From NCBI GenBank assembly GCA_963721445.1, contig CAVRIZ010000005.1, positions 1,116,001 through 1,180,000 on the forward strand: a DNA stretch of 64,000 nt, read 5' to 3'. Source of the DNA: DAIOEK01 sp963721445. GTDB lineage: Bacteria > Chloroflexota > Anaerolineae > Anaerolineales > Anaerolineaceae. Made by a program: the position numbers and the translations under genes. The notes below the pieces were generated by a model. It was not told the DNA's origin. It made no database searches and saw nothing but the letters and a program-made list of their open reading frames with translations. Positions 33,219 through 42,412 of this stretch are shown in pieces (the stretch's first letter is position 1; the number at the start of each line of letters is the position of its first letter).

Positions 33219-34052
33219 TCAATACTCGACCGGTTCAACCTGGCTGAGATCCAGAGTATCTGTCTCATCCAAAGCTTCAAAATCCCTTTGATTTCCAGCT
33301 TCTATTCCGCGGTCACAAAATGATCGGTAGGTGCAAAACCGGCAGCGGGATTTGTCATCGGTCAAAGGGAAATCACCAATAGACAAACGACTAATTTCAT
33401 CCATCAACTGCATCAGCTCATCCTGGTCTTTCTGGTACTGGCTTGGATGATAGGGGAACCGGATCGGCTGATGCGGGGTGGTCGCCAACCAGTACACCAT
33501 CTCCACGTTCTCTGCCGGCCAGGCTTGCCCGTGGTTCCAGTGAGCGCCAGCCTGTACCGCCAGCATCGGGTATAAACGCGTTTGAATTTTATCGGCCAGT
33601 TTTTCCTGGTCCAATTGCGCTTTGGTGGTTTTCCAATCATAGATCCAGAGCTTCTTATCGGGTTGGATCACCAGTAGGTCATATTTTGCCTGGATGCGCC
33701 ATTGACCCAACCTGCCCAATAATGTATGTTCGGCGATGCGAATTGATTCCGGGGATGGATTGAAGACAGGTTCGAGATCCTGACCGCCAGATTGGAAAGA
33801 ATCCCACCACAACCTGACTTGCGGATCTTCGATAGAAGAGGTCAAAACTTCAATAGAGACCCCCGCCACCATTTGTTGGATCAGCCGGTGGAGATCATTC
33901 CCCTGCCGTTGATGCAGCTCAAACGCCTTCTGGTCGGAAGTCTCCGCAGCCGGCCAGGCCATGTGTAAAATGTAACGTAGTTCAAACCGCCGGGGACAAT
34001 CCAGGTAATCTTGCAATGAGTTTTGACTGAAAACCATCTGGTGAAAATCCAT
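33219..34052 (-). CDS. PD-(D/E)XK Fe-S nuclease (RecB/AddB/Cas4-like)
   Basis: 277 residues, unbroken. Cys19 in LQDYLDCPRRFELRY and the cluster C237-x2-C240-x5-C246 (CRFCTYRSFC) match the four-cysteine iron-sulfur staple of AddB and Cas4 nucleases. The catalytic core is visible as AKYDLLVI and IYDWKTTKAQ. Its start overlaps the UvrD stop by one base (TGATG), and recJ follows. Nuclease and helicases would therefore be made together, as a separated nuclease domain of an AddAB/RecBCD-type complex. Confidence 0.9.
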   Translation of the reverse strand: MDFHQMVFSQNSLQDYLDCPRRFELRYILHMAWPAAETSDQKAFELHQRQGNDLHRLIQQMVAGVSIEVLTSSIEDPQVRLWWDSFQSGGQDLEPVFNPSPESIRIAEHTLLGRLGQWRIQAKYDLLVIQPDKKLWIYDWKTTKAQLDQEKLADKIQTRLYPMLAVQAGAHWNHGQAWPAENVEMVYWLATTPHQPIRFPYHPSQYQKDQDELMQLMDEISRLSIGDFPLTDDKSRCRFCTYRSFCDRGIEAGNQRDFEALDETDTLDLSQVEPVEY

Positions 34053-36296
34053 CAGGTTGCCTTTTCTCCGGTCAACATAGACACCTGGGCTAGATAATCG
34101 GCTAGCGCTGTGACCGCCACCGCCGGGACAGCCTTTTCCCTCATTCCGTTATTGCAAGTAATGGTTAGTTCCTTTCTTGCCCGGGTAATTCCAACGAACA
34201 ATAATCGTAATCGCTCACCCACCAGTTTGTTCCGGTCGATCCGGGTGGCTTCGCCTCGCTGTGAGGATTGTCCATCCAGTAGCGTGGTTAACTCGGCCAA
34301 TGCTTCCGCAGTCAGATTGATCTGGTTGCGGATGAACCATTTTTCAGAATAAAAATCATCTCCGGCTGCCCCGGATGGAAAGTCAAAGTTATTGGCGGAG
34401 GTGAGATACACCTTGTCCCACTCGAGCCCTTTGGCTTTGTGGAGGGTTGCGAGCACGACCTTCCCTTTATATTTGGATGGATCAAATCCTTCGTCTTCCC
34501 GACTGAAGCCGGTCAGTTTGCGTTGATAACCGGCAAAAGTGGCCAATTCTGCACTGAATTCTGGCAGGCGCCAATCGGGGTGCAATCGTGACATCTGGTT
34601 CAGGTAGGATGCCAGTTTATGGGTCAGAGGCCAGATCGACTGCCTCTTTGAATAAAGACATGCCGATGATCAAGAGCAATTGATCGATCGGGTAAACCGT
34701 CGCTTCCAGCCAGTGCTGGATATCCAGTCGGAATTCGTAAAACTGATTCAGCGCATGAACCGATAATCCATTTCCTTCCCAGGTTTCCAGCACGTCCAGT
34801 TCTCCGGGATAAAACAGGTTGAAAAGATCTTTCTCTTTATCCAGGTAAGGTTTGACCTCTGCCATGAATTCTGAATCCTGATCAGAACCAGTCCGCACCT
34901 TGTGCCAGGTATGGAGGGCTCTCACACAGAGCGGAGTATTGGTTGGATCCACCAGGAACCGGAGGATGGCTGTCAGATGCGAGGCGGTCAGCCGGGAGGT
35001 GGAAGTGCTTCGGAGAAGCTCAATATACGGTATTCCCTTTTTCTCCAGGATCTCCGCCATCGCTTCCATGTGCTTGTTCTGCATCGCCAGGACGGCCACA
35101 GTCTCTTCAGGGTGAGATTGCAGCCAACCCTGAACAGATCTGGCCACATTGGTCAGCTCTTCTTCCGAAGAATAGACCTTGGGCACAATTTGGATCTTCG
35201 CATCCTCATCCGGCGGATTGGGTGAAGCGTCATCTTCCGCAACCGGTTCGATATATGGTGGCGCCAGGGCTTGCCGCACGTCCGGATTTGGATGAGCGCT
35301 CATCGTCCAATCGATCAGACGATTCGCCAGGTCGATGATCTTTTTGGCAGAGCGTCCACTGGCAGGCAACGGCCGTGAGATCACGCCCTCCTCCTGGATG
35401 AAGTTACGCAGGTATTGGGGAGACGCGGTGGTGAATGTCTCAAAAATGGCCTGGTTTGGATCACCCACCCGAACCCAGTTTCCATGCTCCCCTGCCAGCA
35501 AGCGCAGGATCTCCTCTTGCAGCCGGCTTGAATCCTGGGCTTCATCTTCGAGGATATAAGGCCATTTATAACGCAGCCTCTCCAGCATCATCGCATCCGT
35601 CTGCAACATTAATAGCGCGTTCCGGATCAGATCATCAAAGTCCAACCCGTTGCGATATTGAAGGGCTCGTTGGTAATCTGTGTAGATCTGCAGACACATC
35701 TCAGCCAACGGCAGGTCTATTGGGGATCGGGTCAGCATGTCTCTCAAATCTTCCGGCAGTTTTTGGCGATCTTTCGCCGACCGAATGAACGCAACTGCCG
35801 TATCCTGCAGCGCTGCCGGCAGGTTTCGCCGACAAATGGTTTTAAAATCCATCCCATTGGCATCTGAATTCACAATTTCATGCAGTTCAGGGGTGTGGGT
35901 CTGGATCCAGGCGTTGATGGATTGGGTCAGGATTTGTTGCGCAGTATGGTCATCAATGATGGTAAAGTCGTTCGCCAACCCAACCAGCGATGGTCGCTCG
36001 CGGATGATGTCGTGCGCCAACCCGTGTAAGGTTCGCACCCGGTAACTCATTCCCGGCAGGATCGTCAAATTCGTCAAAAAGCCTGCCACTCGCCGGGTGA
36101 AGTTTTCCACCGCGGAATTGACCAGGGTAACGACCAAAATTTCCTGATCGGGTTTCAGGCAGCCAGACTTGATCAATTCAGCCGCCAGGGCAGACAGGGT
36201 GAAGGTCTTCCCACTCCCCGGAACAGCCGAAACACCCATCCATCCTTTTCGGTAGGTCAGGATCTCCTGTTGGGCGGGACGATAGGTCTCAGCCAT
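34052..36296 (-). CDS. UvrD/AddA-like superfamily 1 helicase (one apparent frameshift)
   Basis: About 748 residues once the break near 34627 is repaired by dropping one base (EAVDLA joined to LTHKLASYLNQMS). Helicase motifs in order: Walker A AVPGSGKTFTLSAL, motif II ILEDEAQDSSRL, motif III RVGDPNQAIF, motif V VVLATLHKAKGLEWD and motif VI VGITRARKELTI. It unwinds DNA in the 3'-5' direction by family rule. It lacks the C-terminal RecB nuclease domain of AddA; the next gene supplies a nuclease. It is 12 bases after the second helicase-like gene. Confidence 0.92.
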
Positions 36297-36308
36297 GAAG
36301 TAACCTCG

Positions 36309-38450
36309 TTATTCTGAGGTTTGTGATGGATAAAATTGAGCTTTCAGCGCCACCGATTGAAGTGATTTCAATAATTCTCCTTGCTGAGAATACCCCTGCT
36401 CGTTGACTTCCACATAGCCCAGAATCGCTTTTTTCTTGCAGCGTCGCAATAAGCCCACCGATAACCGGTACATGCTCGCCTGATTAATGGCGAATTCCTC
36501 GGTATCCGTCCAGATCTTCCCTTCCTGCCAGGAACGGCTGAGCACATACGGATGAGTCAGCGGCTGCTCCAACCGTTCCCACCACCCATTGGATCCGATA
36601 TCCAGCCAGATCTGATAATCCACCGGATGGTTCTGCATCAGATAGGTATGGGCCGGAGCCAGGAAAACCGCGGCGGGTTGTTCTGTATCGTAATGACGTA
36701 AAAATTGTGCGGCGACCAGACCATTCTCCACCGAGCGGATGAACTCTTTTCCAATCGGTTGGTCATTAATGGCGACGTTCTCGATGTTCTGTCTGAATTT
36801 TGCGGCCGACTCGATCAGATTCGCTGTTACTTCTCCGGCAAAAGGGGAAGTGTGGAAGCTGAAACCGGGTTGTGATAGCAACTCTCCAAACAGACGTCTG
36901 AAAAAGATATCCAATTCCTGAACAGGCTCAGACTGATATAACTCCATCCATCCACGCAACCGCTCATACATCTCCCCGGCTTGATAGGTAATATGGCTTT
37001 TCTCGTCTGCCTTGATCTGTGTGAAATCAGACAGGAAGTATTTCCCCCCCGCACGGCGATAGACGATCCGGCCAAGCAGGGTTGCGCGGATCAGATCCAA
37101 ACCATCGATCGACCGGTGCAGTGCGGTAATGACGTCGTGAGGATGGGGAGCCAATTCCCAATGGGTGTGGGCCAGTTTCGCCAAAGTGATCAGGCTGCGA
37201 ACGATCGGTTCATCCCGCAGCGATCGGGATGGTCTGATAGTGTGTACTTCAATGGATTCGTCCTGCAATCGTTCGGTCAGACCGAAGCGGAGCGTATCGG
37301 GCATGAACGGCGCCACAATGGCGATCTCAGCCGGATCCACTTTCTCGTCGAATACCAGTTGATGGACTTTTTCCACGCACCAATCCAGAAGTTGTGGATA
37401 AAAATGGGTTGTCTGAAATTCCAGGTGATCTCCGAGGTCGTGAATGGGTTGGGGATCCGTGTCAACCATTTTACCTTGTTGTCTTAGATTGCCTCCCAGT
37501 AATTTTGTAAATTGCTGCAATGCCGCGGGAAGTAAGAACGAGTGGCTCAATTCCACTATTTCGTCACACAGGTCAGATAACGATCCAGCAGAGACGGGAT
37601 CTGCGCCAAGAAAGCGCCGAAAACCGCCATCCTCATCGGTGATCAATAAGACCGTTTCAAAGGATGGAATCCATTCACGCAGGATATCATGTGTGGAAGG
37701 AGTGTCTTCTTCGATATTGTCCGCAATCAGATGGTGGTATTTTTCCAACAGGTATTGCCGGCAGAGCAAACTTGGCCAGAGGTCCCGGATGAATACTTCC
37801 ATTTGCAGGGAATAATCCAGCAGTTGATTTTTCAGGCAAAACTCGCGGAAAAGGTTGATGCAATCCTGAGCCTGATCATAAACGCGTAGTTGACTGGATG
37901 GTCCGCTCCAGGCTTTCTTCAACCGATCGGCAATCTCTTGATATGGGAATCCAACCAGGGCTGCCTTGTTCATATTGTCTAATAATTGACTGCATAACCG
38001 GTTGGGATCGATGGTGATAGCCGCGAAATATCCTTCGTTCACCCGTTTTTCTTCCACAATGGCGGCCATATAATATTGGGCAGTTTCAATGGTGAGAAAG
38101 TTGGGGGCGAAAGTCGGGCGGGAAAACCCGGCGGTTCTGGCGACTAGCGGCCAGAAGAGCCGGATCATATGCTGGGCAAGACCATTCATGGTCAGGATAT
38201 CCACCATACCTCCCGGTGGAATATCCGGCTGGGCTAAGACCGCATGATATGGTTCGGCTAACGACCGTTGAGGAGTCAGAACCAATATCTGGTTCGCAGG
38301 AATACCATTGCTCAGCATTTGATGTAACCGGGCAGCTCCAGTCGTCGTCTTCCCAGTCCCGGCTATACCGGTGAGAAAACTGCGAGGGGTGAGGATTGGC
38401 CAAACAAGCCGTTGTTGTTGAGGAGTGAGCTGGAATGATTCAGGCGTCAT
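36309..38450 (-). CDS. Helicase-like ATPase, UvrD/AddB-related
   Basis: 713 residues, unbroken. Walker A is GIAGTGKTTTGAARL near residue 28, and a Walker B-like segment is HHLIADNIEEDTPS, the usual DE-x-QD replaced by DNIEED. Other UvrD-type motifs are poorly preserved and there is no nuclease domain, so it resembles the helicase half of AddB more than an active UvrD. It starts a four-gene set with the UvrD helicase, Fe-S nuclease and recJ. It may act as a structural or scanning subunit in double-strand-break processing. The ATG at 38450 has no clear Shine-Dalgarno sequence. Confidence 0.8.
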   Translation of the reverse strand: MTPESFQLTPQQQRLVWPILTPRSFLTGIAGTGKTTTGAARLHQMLSNGIPANQILVLTPQRSLAEPYHAVLAQPDIPPGGMVDILTMNGLAQHMIRLFWPLVARTAGFSRPTFAPNFLTIETAQYYMAAIVEEKRVNEGYFAAITIDPNRLCSQLLDNMNKAALVGFPYQEIADRLKKAWSGPSSQLRVYDQAQDCINLFREFCLKNQLLDYSLQMEVFIRDLWPSLLCRQYLLEKYHHLIADNIEEDTPSTHDILREWIPSFETVLLITDEDGGFRRFLGADPVSAGSLSDLCDEIVELSHSFLLPAALQQFTKLLGGNLRQQGKMVDTDPQPIHDLGDHLEFQTTHFYPQLLDWCVEKVHQLVFDEKVDPAEIAIVAPFMPDTLRFGLTERLQDESIEVHTIRPSRSLRDEPIVRSLITLAKLAHTHWELAPHPHDVITALHRSIDGLDLIRATLLGRIVYRRAGGKYFLSDFTQIKADEKSHITYQAGEMYERLRGWMELYQSEPVQELDIFFRRLFGELLSQPGFSFHTSPFAGEVTANLIESAAKFRQNIENVAINDQPIGKEFIRSVENGLVAAQFLRHYDTEQPAAVFLAPAHTYLMQNHPVDYQIWLDIGSNGWWERLEQPLTHPYVLSRSWQEGKIWTDTEEFAINQASMYRLSVGLLRRCKKKAILGYVEVNEQGYSQQGELLKSLQSVALKAQFYPSQTSE

Positions 38451-38543
38451 GATCGTCTACTGGGAATCGGGAAGATGTCTAACCCGATGAATAATGAAAA
38501 CCCCGGGTGGATTTCGTCTCTCATTTTGTTAGTATAGCATAGG

Positions 38544-38879
38544 CTATTCGCCGAACATTTCTCGAATCCACTTCAGTGAGATCCCATCGACGCAATCAAC
38601 CGGATCAACACCCAGCTCATTAATTACCATATCGCTTCTCAGCCAGCAGGCAGATTCCGGATTATAGTAACTGGTGAGGTGTTCGATAAAGGAACAGATG
38701 CGTGAAGCGGGAGCATAGCCATTCGCAATTAAACTTGCCCGAAAGTTATTCAACGCGTCATCGTTATCAATTTTTTGGAATCCAGAAATGGCAAGCTCTC
38801 CCGGGGATTGGCGGCGACTGTTCATCTCAGTGGCACCGTCAGAATTATTGTCAAAGGCAACCCAATGATAGGGTCTCAT
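38544..38879 (-). CDS. Hypothetical protein, 111 residues
   Basis: I do not recognise this protein. It is soluble and acidic, starting MRPYHWVAFDNNSDG and ending LKWIREMFGE, with no signal peptide, membrane helix or known motif. AGGAGG five bases before the ATG makes it a convincing gene. It lies between the helicase set and a hairpin-rich gap, possibly with its own promoter. Confidence 0.65.
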   Translation of the reverse strand: MRPYHWVAFDNNSDGATEMNSRRQSPGELAISGFQKIDNDDALNNFRASLIANGYAPASRICSFIEHLTSYYNPESACWLRSDMVINELGVDPVDCVDGISLKWIREMFGE

Positions 38880-38908
38880 AATTTCCTCCTGTCAAAGTCA
38901 ATTAAGTT

Positions 38909-38961
38909 GGTCTGCCCCGGTCCCCTGTCAGGTTTATGTCCTGACCATACCGGGGCAGACC
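38909..38961. repeat. Nested hairpin with GGTCTGCCCCGG arms
   Basis: GGTCTGCCCCGG (38909-38920) pairs exactly with 38950-38961. Inside it GTCAGG and CCTGAC form a second stem. It is between the VWA gene and the 111-residue gene and has the look of a REP-type element or a transcription barrier. The style resembles the repeats at 26751-26804. Confidence 0.6.
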
Positions 38962-39037
38962 TGGCTTCGTTCCCCCTGAGCGAGCCGCCTCAGGTAGCCC
39001 CCTGCCCCCTGTTCAAAACCCAAAGTCCCTCAATCCG

Positions 39038-40336
39038 TCATGGTTTGGTTGGATCTGGTTTCTTGGGATCCTTCTTGTTTCGGAGTAATTCATCCACCTG
39101 CTCTTGCCGGGATTGGCGGATATTGTAATTCCGCATATGCGAATGCTTGCGATCCATCTCATTCATTCCTGATTGGATCTTATCTGCAGTATTACGATGC
39201 TCTGCATAGTCAGTCGAATCCATCATCGGTGCAGCTTGTTTAAGGTATTCCAATAGAAGGTGGGAACCTTCCTCTTTTCTACCTGCTTTTTCCAATTTCA
39301 ACGCTTTCTCCGCTTGAATGGCTGCTTCCACTTTCTTAAATCGACGCAGCATGACCTTATTCAGCTCCTGCGCTTGGACAACTTCGGCAGTTGCGAAGGT
39401 AAATTGGATCGCCGCCTGAGTATCCATCCGAATTCCCTTCTCGCCATCCGCCGATGCCATGATCTGTAAGGGAATGTGGGTGTCTGCCCCATGCAAAGTA
39501 CAATGGACCTCGAGGTAGAGATATATTTCCTGCTCGCGGATCATTTCCGGCACATCTATTCGCAATTGGTCGTTGATGAACTCATGCCGCCAATCACCCA
39601 CTACCCGGATGGTCATCCCCGCAGGAACTTCGGCAGTCAGATGAATATTACGCGCGGTGATGCTGGTCAAGCCTTCCAATTCCTGTTCGAAAATGGCCGG
39701 GATATCCTGGACATCCGCGATGTAGTAATATCGCCCACCGCCCTCATTGGACATCGCCTCCAATAACCGCTCATCATAATCATCTCCCAGCCCAAATGTG
39801 GAGGTGGAGACTCCCCTGTGAAAAATTTCACCAGCGTGATGTGCCAGTTCTGGAACATTGGTCAATCCGACATTGGCAAGTCCATCGGTGAGTAGCAGGC
39901 AGCGTTGTAAAGAGGAGGGGTCAAGCACTTCCCCGACCAATTGGCAGCCTCGCAGCCAACCTCCAGACAAGTTGGTGCTGCCACGGACCATGAGTTCTGT
40001 GATCGCGCTTTGCAGGATCCGCTTGTTTCTCGCATCCAATGCGACACAGGGCGATATCGTTTCCACGCTGTTGTCGTATACAACAAGCGCGGCTTTATCC
40101 TGCGCGTCCAATAAATCCAGCACATGAAGAGCAGCCCGTTTGGCATAATCCAGCTTCTCGCCAGACATGGAACCGGAGCGGTCGAGTACCAGTGCCAGAT
40201 TGACCGGTGCGCGTTTGGATAGCTCAAGCCGTTTGGGAGCGGTTAATTTAATTTCAATGATTCTGTCTGTGGATCGATTGGTGAAAAGATTTTCTGCGTC
40301 TTGTTCCAGACGAATACATAATGTTGGTTCGGACAT
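39038..40336 (-). CDS. VWA-domain protein
   Basis: 432 residues without signal peptide, so probably cytoplasmic. The von Willebrand A domain has a complete MIDAS metal site: LVLDRSGSMSGEKL (DxSxS), the Thr in VRGSTNLSGG and the Asp in LLLTDGLANVG. A beta-sandwich region follows, and the C-terminal part is helical and very basic (KKDPKKPDPTKP). VWA proteins of this kind bind partner proteins in a metal-dependent way; the partner is unknown. It is downstream of the MerR regulator gene by 61 bases and shares its direction. Confidence 0.9.
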   Translation of the reverse strand: MSEPTLCIRLEQDAENLFTNRSTDRIIEIKLTAPKRLELSKRAPVNLALVLDRSGSMSGEKLDYAKRAALHVLDLLDAQDKAALVVYDNSVETISPCVALDARNKRILQSAITELMVRGSTNLSGGWLRGCQLVGEVLDPSSLQRCLLLTDGLANVGLTNVPELAHHAGEIFHRGVSTSTFGLGDDYDERLLEAMSNEGGGRYYYIADVQDIPAIFEQELEGLTSITARNIHLTAEVPAGMTIRVVGDWRHEFINDQLRIDVPEMIREQEIYLYLEVHCTLHGADTHIPLQIMASADGEKGIRMDTQAAIQFTFATAEVVQAQELNKVMLRRFKKVEAAIQAEKALKLEKAGRKEEGSHLLLEYLKQAAPMMDSTDYAEHRNTADKIQSGMNEMDRKHSHMRNYNIRQSRQEQVDELLRNKKDPKKPDPTKP

Positions 40337-40397
40337 ACTTCCCTCCCTATACCCGGCTCTGGGAAGATTGAGAGCCGCCGGGCAGTCCGTCCCAATC

Positions 40398-41093
40398 TTA
40401 GGATTTCAACAAGTCGCGAGCAAGCTGAATCAGCTTTGCAATGCCTTCCTTATATTTCCTCAGGTATGTCAGTTGAACATTCAGCTCCACACCAGGCGCG
40501 ACTTCATACCTCCGCCAGATGGTGTCCTCTCTGGCAGTACTTGGTATTTGCACATCGTAATTCAGTTGTTGGGCCGGTTTTTCCAGTTCAGAAAGAAATG
40601 GGTCTTGGATTTCCGGTTTCCTCAGTGGCGGCGATGAAGTTCTACTTTTTAGATCTGGGGCAGGACGATAATTCTTAGTGGTTATTGCCTCTTGGTCCAT
40701 GATCCGTTGGGCGTAATTGGCTGCGGTATCGTCTTCCAACTCGACATTCAGCTCTTTGGATAGTTCGAGCAGCTTTTCGGATTGGTTCGCCCGGATGCTT
40801 CGAAGCAATTCCTCCTGTGGTAACCCTGCGCTTTCCTCCAATACAGCCCTTACTTTATTCGGCGGCAGGCTCAATACCAATGACCGTATCTCCCTGAGCG
40901 GTAGATACGCTTCCTTCAGCCTTCGGATCAGCTCGATCAGATCAAGGTATTCCTGGCTGTAGTACGCATATCGTCCGCGGGTGGTCGGGGCTGGCAATAA
41001 CCCTTCTGCGATGTAGTAGCGGATCGTCCTTACGGACACCCCCGCCCTCTCTGCCAGCTCATGGATCAACAGCTGGTCTTCGAGGATTTTCAT
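40398..41093 (-). CDS. MerR-family transcriptional regulator
   Basis: 231 residues. The N-terminal MerR winged helix is LLIHELAERAGVSVRTIRYYIAEGLLP with the wing GRYAYYSQEYLDLI, followed by the coiled helix. The C-terminal half (about 110-231) is long and has no effector-binding cysteines, so the signal is not metal of the MerR type. A strong promoter with a dyad lies upstream, and the VWA gene follows, making a two-gene unit. Confidence 0.9.
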   Translation of the reverse strand: MKILEDQLLIHELAERAGVSVRTIRYYIAEGLLPAPTTRGRYAYYSQEYLDLIELIRRLKEAYLPLREIRSLVLSLPPNKVRAVLEESAGLPQEELLRSIRANQSEKLLELSKELNVELEDDTAANYAQRIMDQEAITTKNYRPAPDLKSRTSSPPLRKPEIQDPFLSELEKPAQQLNYDVQIPSTAREDTIWRRYEVAPGVELNVQLTYLRKYKEGIAKLIQLARDLLKS

Positions 41094-41108
41094 ACGCCCT
41101 CGGCATTG

Positions 41109-41153
41109 TTACAGTGATGCTGTAATAATAACAGTATTACGTAACGTTGTCAA
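41109..41153 (-). promoter_or_regulatory. MerR-VWA promoter and dyad
   Basis: On the minus strand TTGACA (41148-41153) and TATTAT (41125-41130) are 17 bases apart. TTACAG and CTGTAA (41109-41125, five-base spacer) form a dyad just downstream of the -10 box. MerR activators usually use a 19-base spacer with the dyad between the boxes; this layout suits repression. Confidence 0.65.
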
Positions 41154-41440
41154 TATGTTTTAAGACGAATTTTATGACCAATTTTGATTTTTCGACCCAA
41201 TGAGAACTGATGAAATTTCACAATGAGATATTCGAGCATCAGCTGCCCCGATATTTGTTTTTTCGATTGTTTTTGTATTAATAATTCTATCCTCTGAAAT
41301 TGGCATGGAATATCTTTCCAGCACCTTATCTAGGAATCCGCTATTGGATTAAATGAAGTTTATAAAAGCGTTAGAACATTATTAGATGTGATGCTTTTCT
41401 ATTGACAACGGATAACGCGGGTTGATAATAATTAATACAT
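41154..41440. other. Intergenic region between divergent merR and J-protein genes
   Basis: There is no gene in these 287 AT-rich bases. A promoter for the J-protein gene lies at its right end: TTGACA (41402-41407), 16 bases, GATAAT (41424-41429). It leaves only a few bases of leader before the ATG at 41441. Confidence 0.5.
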
Positions 41441-42382
41441 ATGGAATATAAAGATTATTACAAGATTCTTGGTGTTGAACGTACCGCAACAGCTCCAGAG
41501 CTCAAAAAGGCTTATCGCAAACTGGCAATGAAGTATCACCCTGATCGTAATCAGGGTGATAAGCAGTCGGAAGATAAGTTCAAAGAGATCAATGAGGCTT
41601 ACCAGGTGCTCAGTGATTCGGACAAAAAATCGCGGTATGACCAGCTGGGTGATTCGTACTTTAATTATCAGCAGGGCGGTGGGTCTCCAAACGGCTTTAA
41701 CTGGGAACAATGGTATGCGGCAGGTGGTCAACCCGGATCCGGTGGACGTCGTGTCCAGGTCGACAATATCGGGGATATGTTTGGCGGCGCCGGGGGTTTT
41801 TCAGATTTCTTTCGGATGATATTCGGCGACCTGGGAGGAGGTGGCTTTACCTCCACTGGCCGGACTCCCACCCGTCAGAGCCAACCTCGCGCTGTCGAAC
41901 AACCAATACAAATATCCTTGGTGGAAGCCTACACCGGAACAACGCGAACCATCCAATATGGGAATAAAAGGTTGGAGGTGAAGATACCGAAAGGCGCGAA
42001 GACCGGAACCAAAGTGCGTGTTCCAGCAGGCTCGACAGCCGGTCTGCAAATGGACCTCTACCTCATTGTAGAAGTCGTACCCGATCAACGCTTTGAACGT
42101 AAAGAGAATAATTTATTTACCGATGTGACCGTCGATCTATATACCGCCATTCTGGGTGGACAGGTGAATGTCATCACCCCAGGCGGGTCCGTTCTACTCA
42201 CCATTCCTCCCGGGACCCAACCTGGTCAGACATTTCGGCTTTCCAGTCGCGGTATGCCTGCTCTAAAAGGCCCGGCGAATCAAGGTGACCTGTATGTTCG
42301 GGCTCGTGTAACCATACCGAAAGACCTCAATGAAGAGGATCGTAAAATATTTAATAAACTATCCGGTCGAGACCACAATTAA
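41441..42382 (+). CDS. cbpA: CbpA-like J-protein (DnaJ without zinc domain)
   Basis: 313 residues. The J domain (YKDYYKILGVERTATAPELK, HPD in MKYHPDRNQGD) is followed by a Gly-rich segment (about 80-135) and the two C-terminal substrate domains (KIPKGAKTGTKVRVPAGS, TIPPGTQPGQTFRL). The four zinc repeats of type I DnaJ are absent. It would act as a second DnaK cochaperone. It heads a plus-strand set with an HtrA protease and a baeRF protein, which suggests a stress cluster separate from the CIRCE operon. Confidence 0.93.
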   Translation: MEYKDYYKILGVERTATAPELKKAYRKLAMKYHPDRNQGDKQSEDKFKEINEAYQVLSDSDKKSRYDQLGDSYFNYQQGGGSPNGFNWEQWYAAGGQPGSGGRRVQVDNIGDMFGGAGGFSDFFRMIFGDLGGGGFTSTGRTPTRQSQPRAVEQPIQISLVEAYTGTTRTIQYGNKRLEVKIPKGAKTGTKVRVPAGSTAGLQMDLYLIVEVVPDQRFERKENNLFTDVTVDLYTAILGGQVNVITPGGSVLLTIPPGTQPGQTFRLSSRGMPALKGPANQGDLYVRARVTIPKDLNEEDRKIFNKLSGRDHN

Positions 42383-42412
42383 TGGTATCTCTCCCGGATA
42401 AAAGAGGTAAAA

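Noticed and set aside
27200..34660. Programmed ribosomal frameshifting in pheST/recJ
   Set aside because: The breaks are many, lie at unrelated sequences and lack slippery heptamers with downstream structure; indel errors are simpler.
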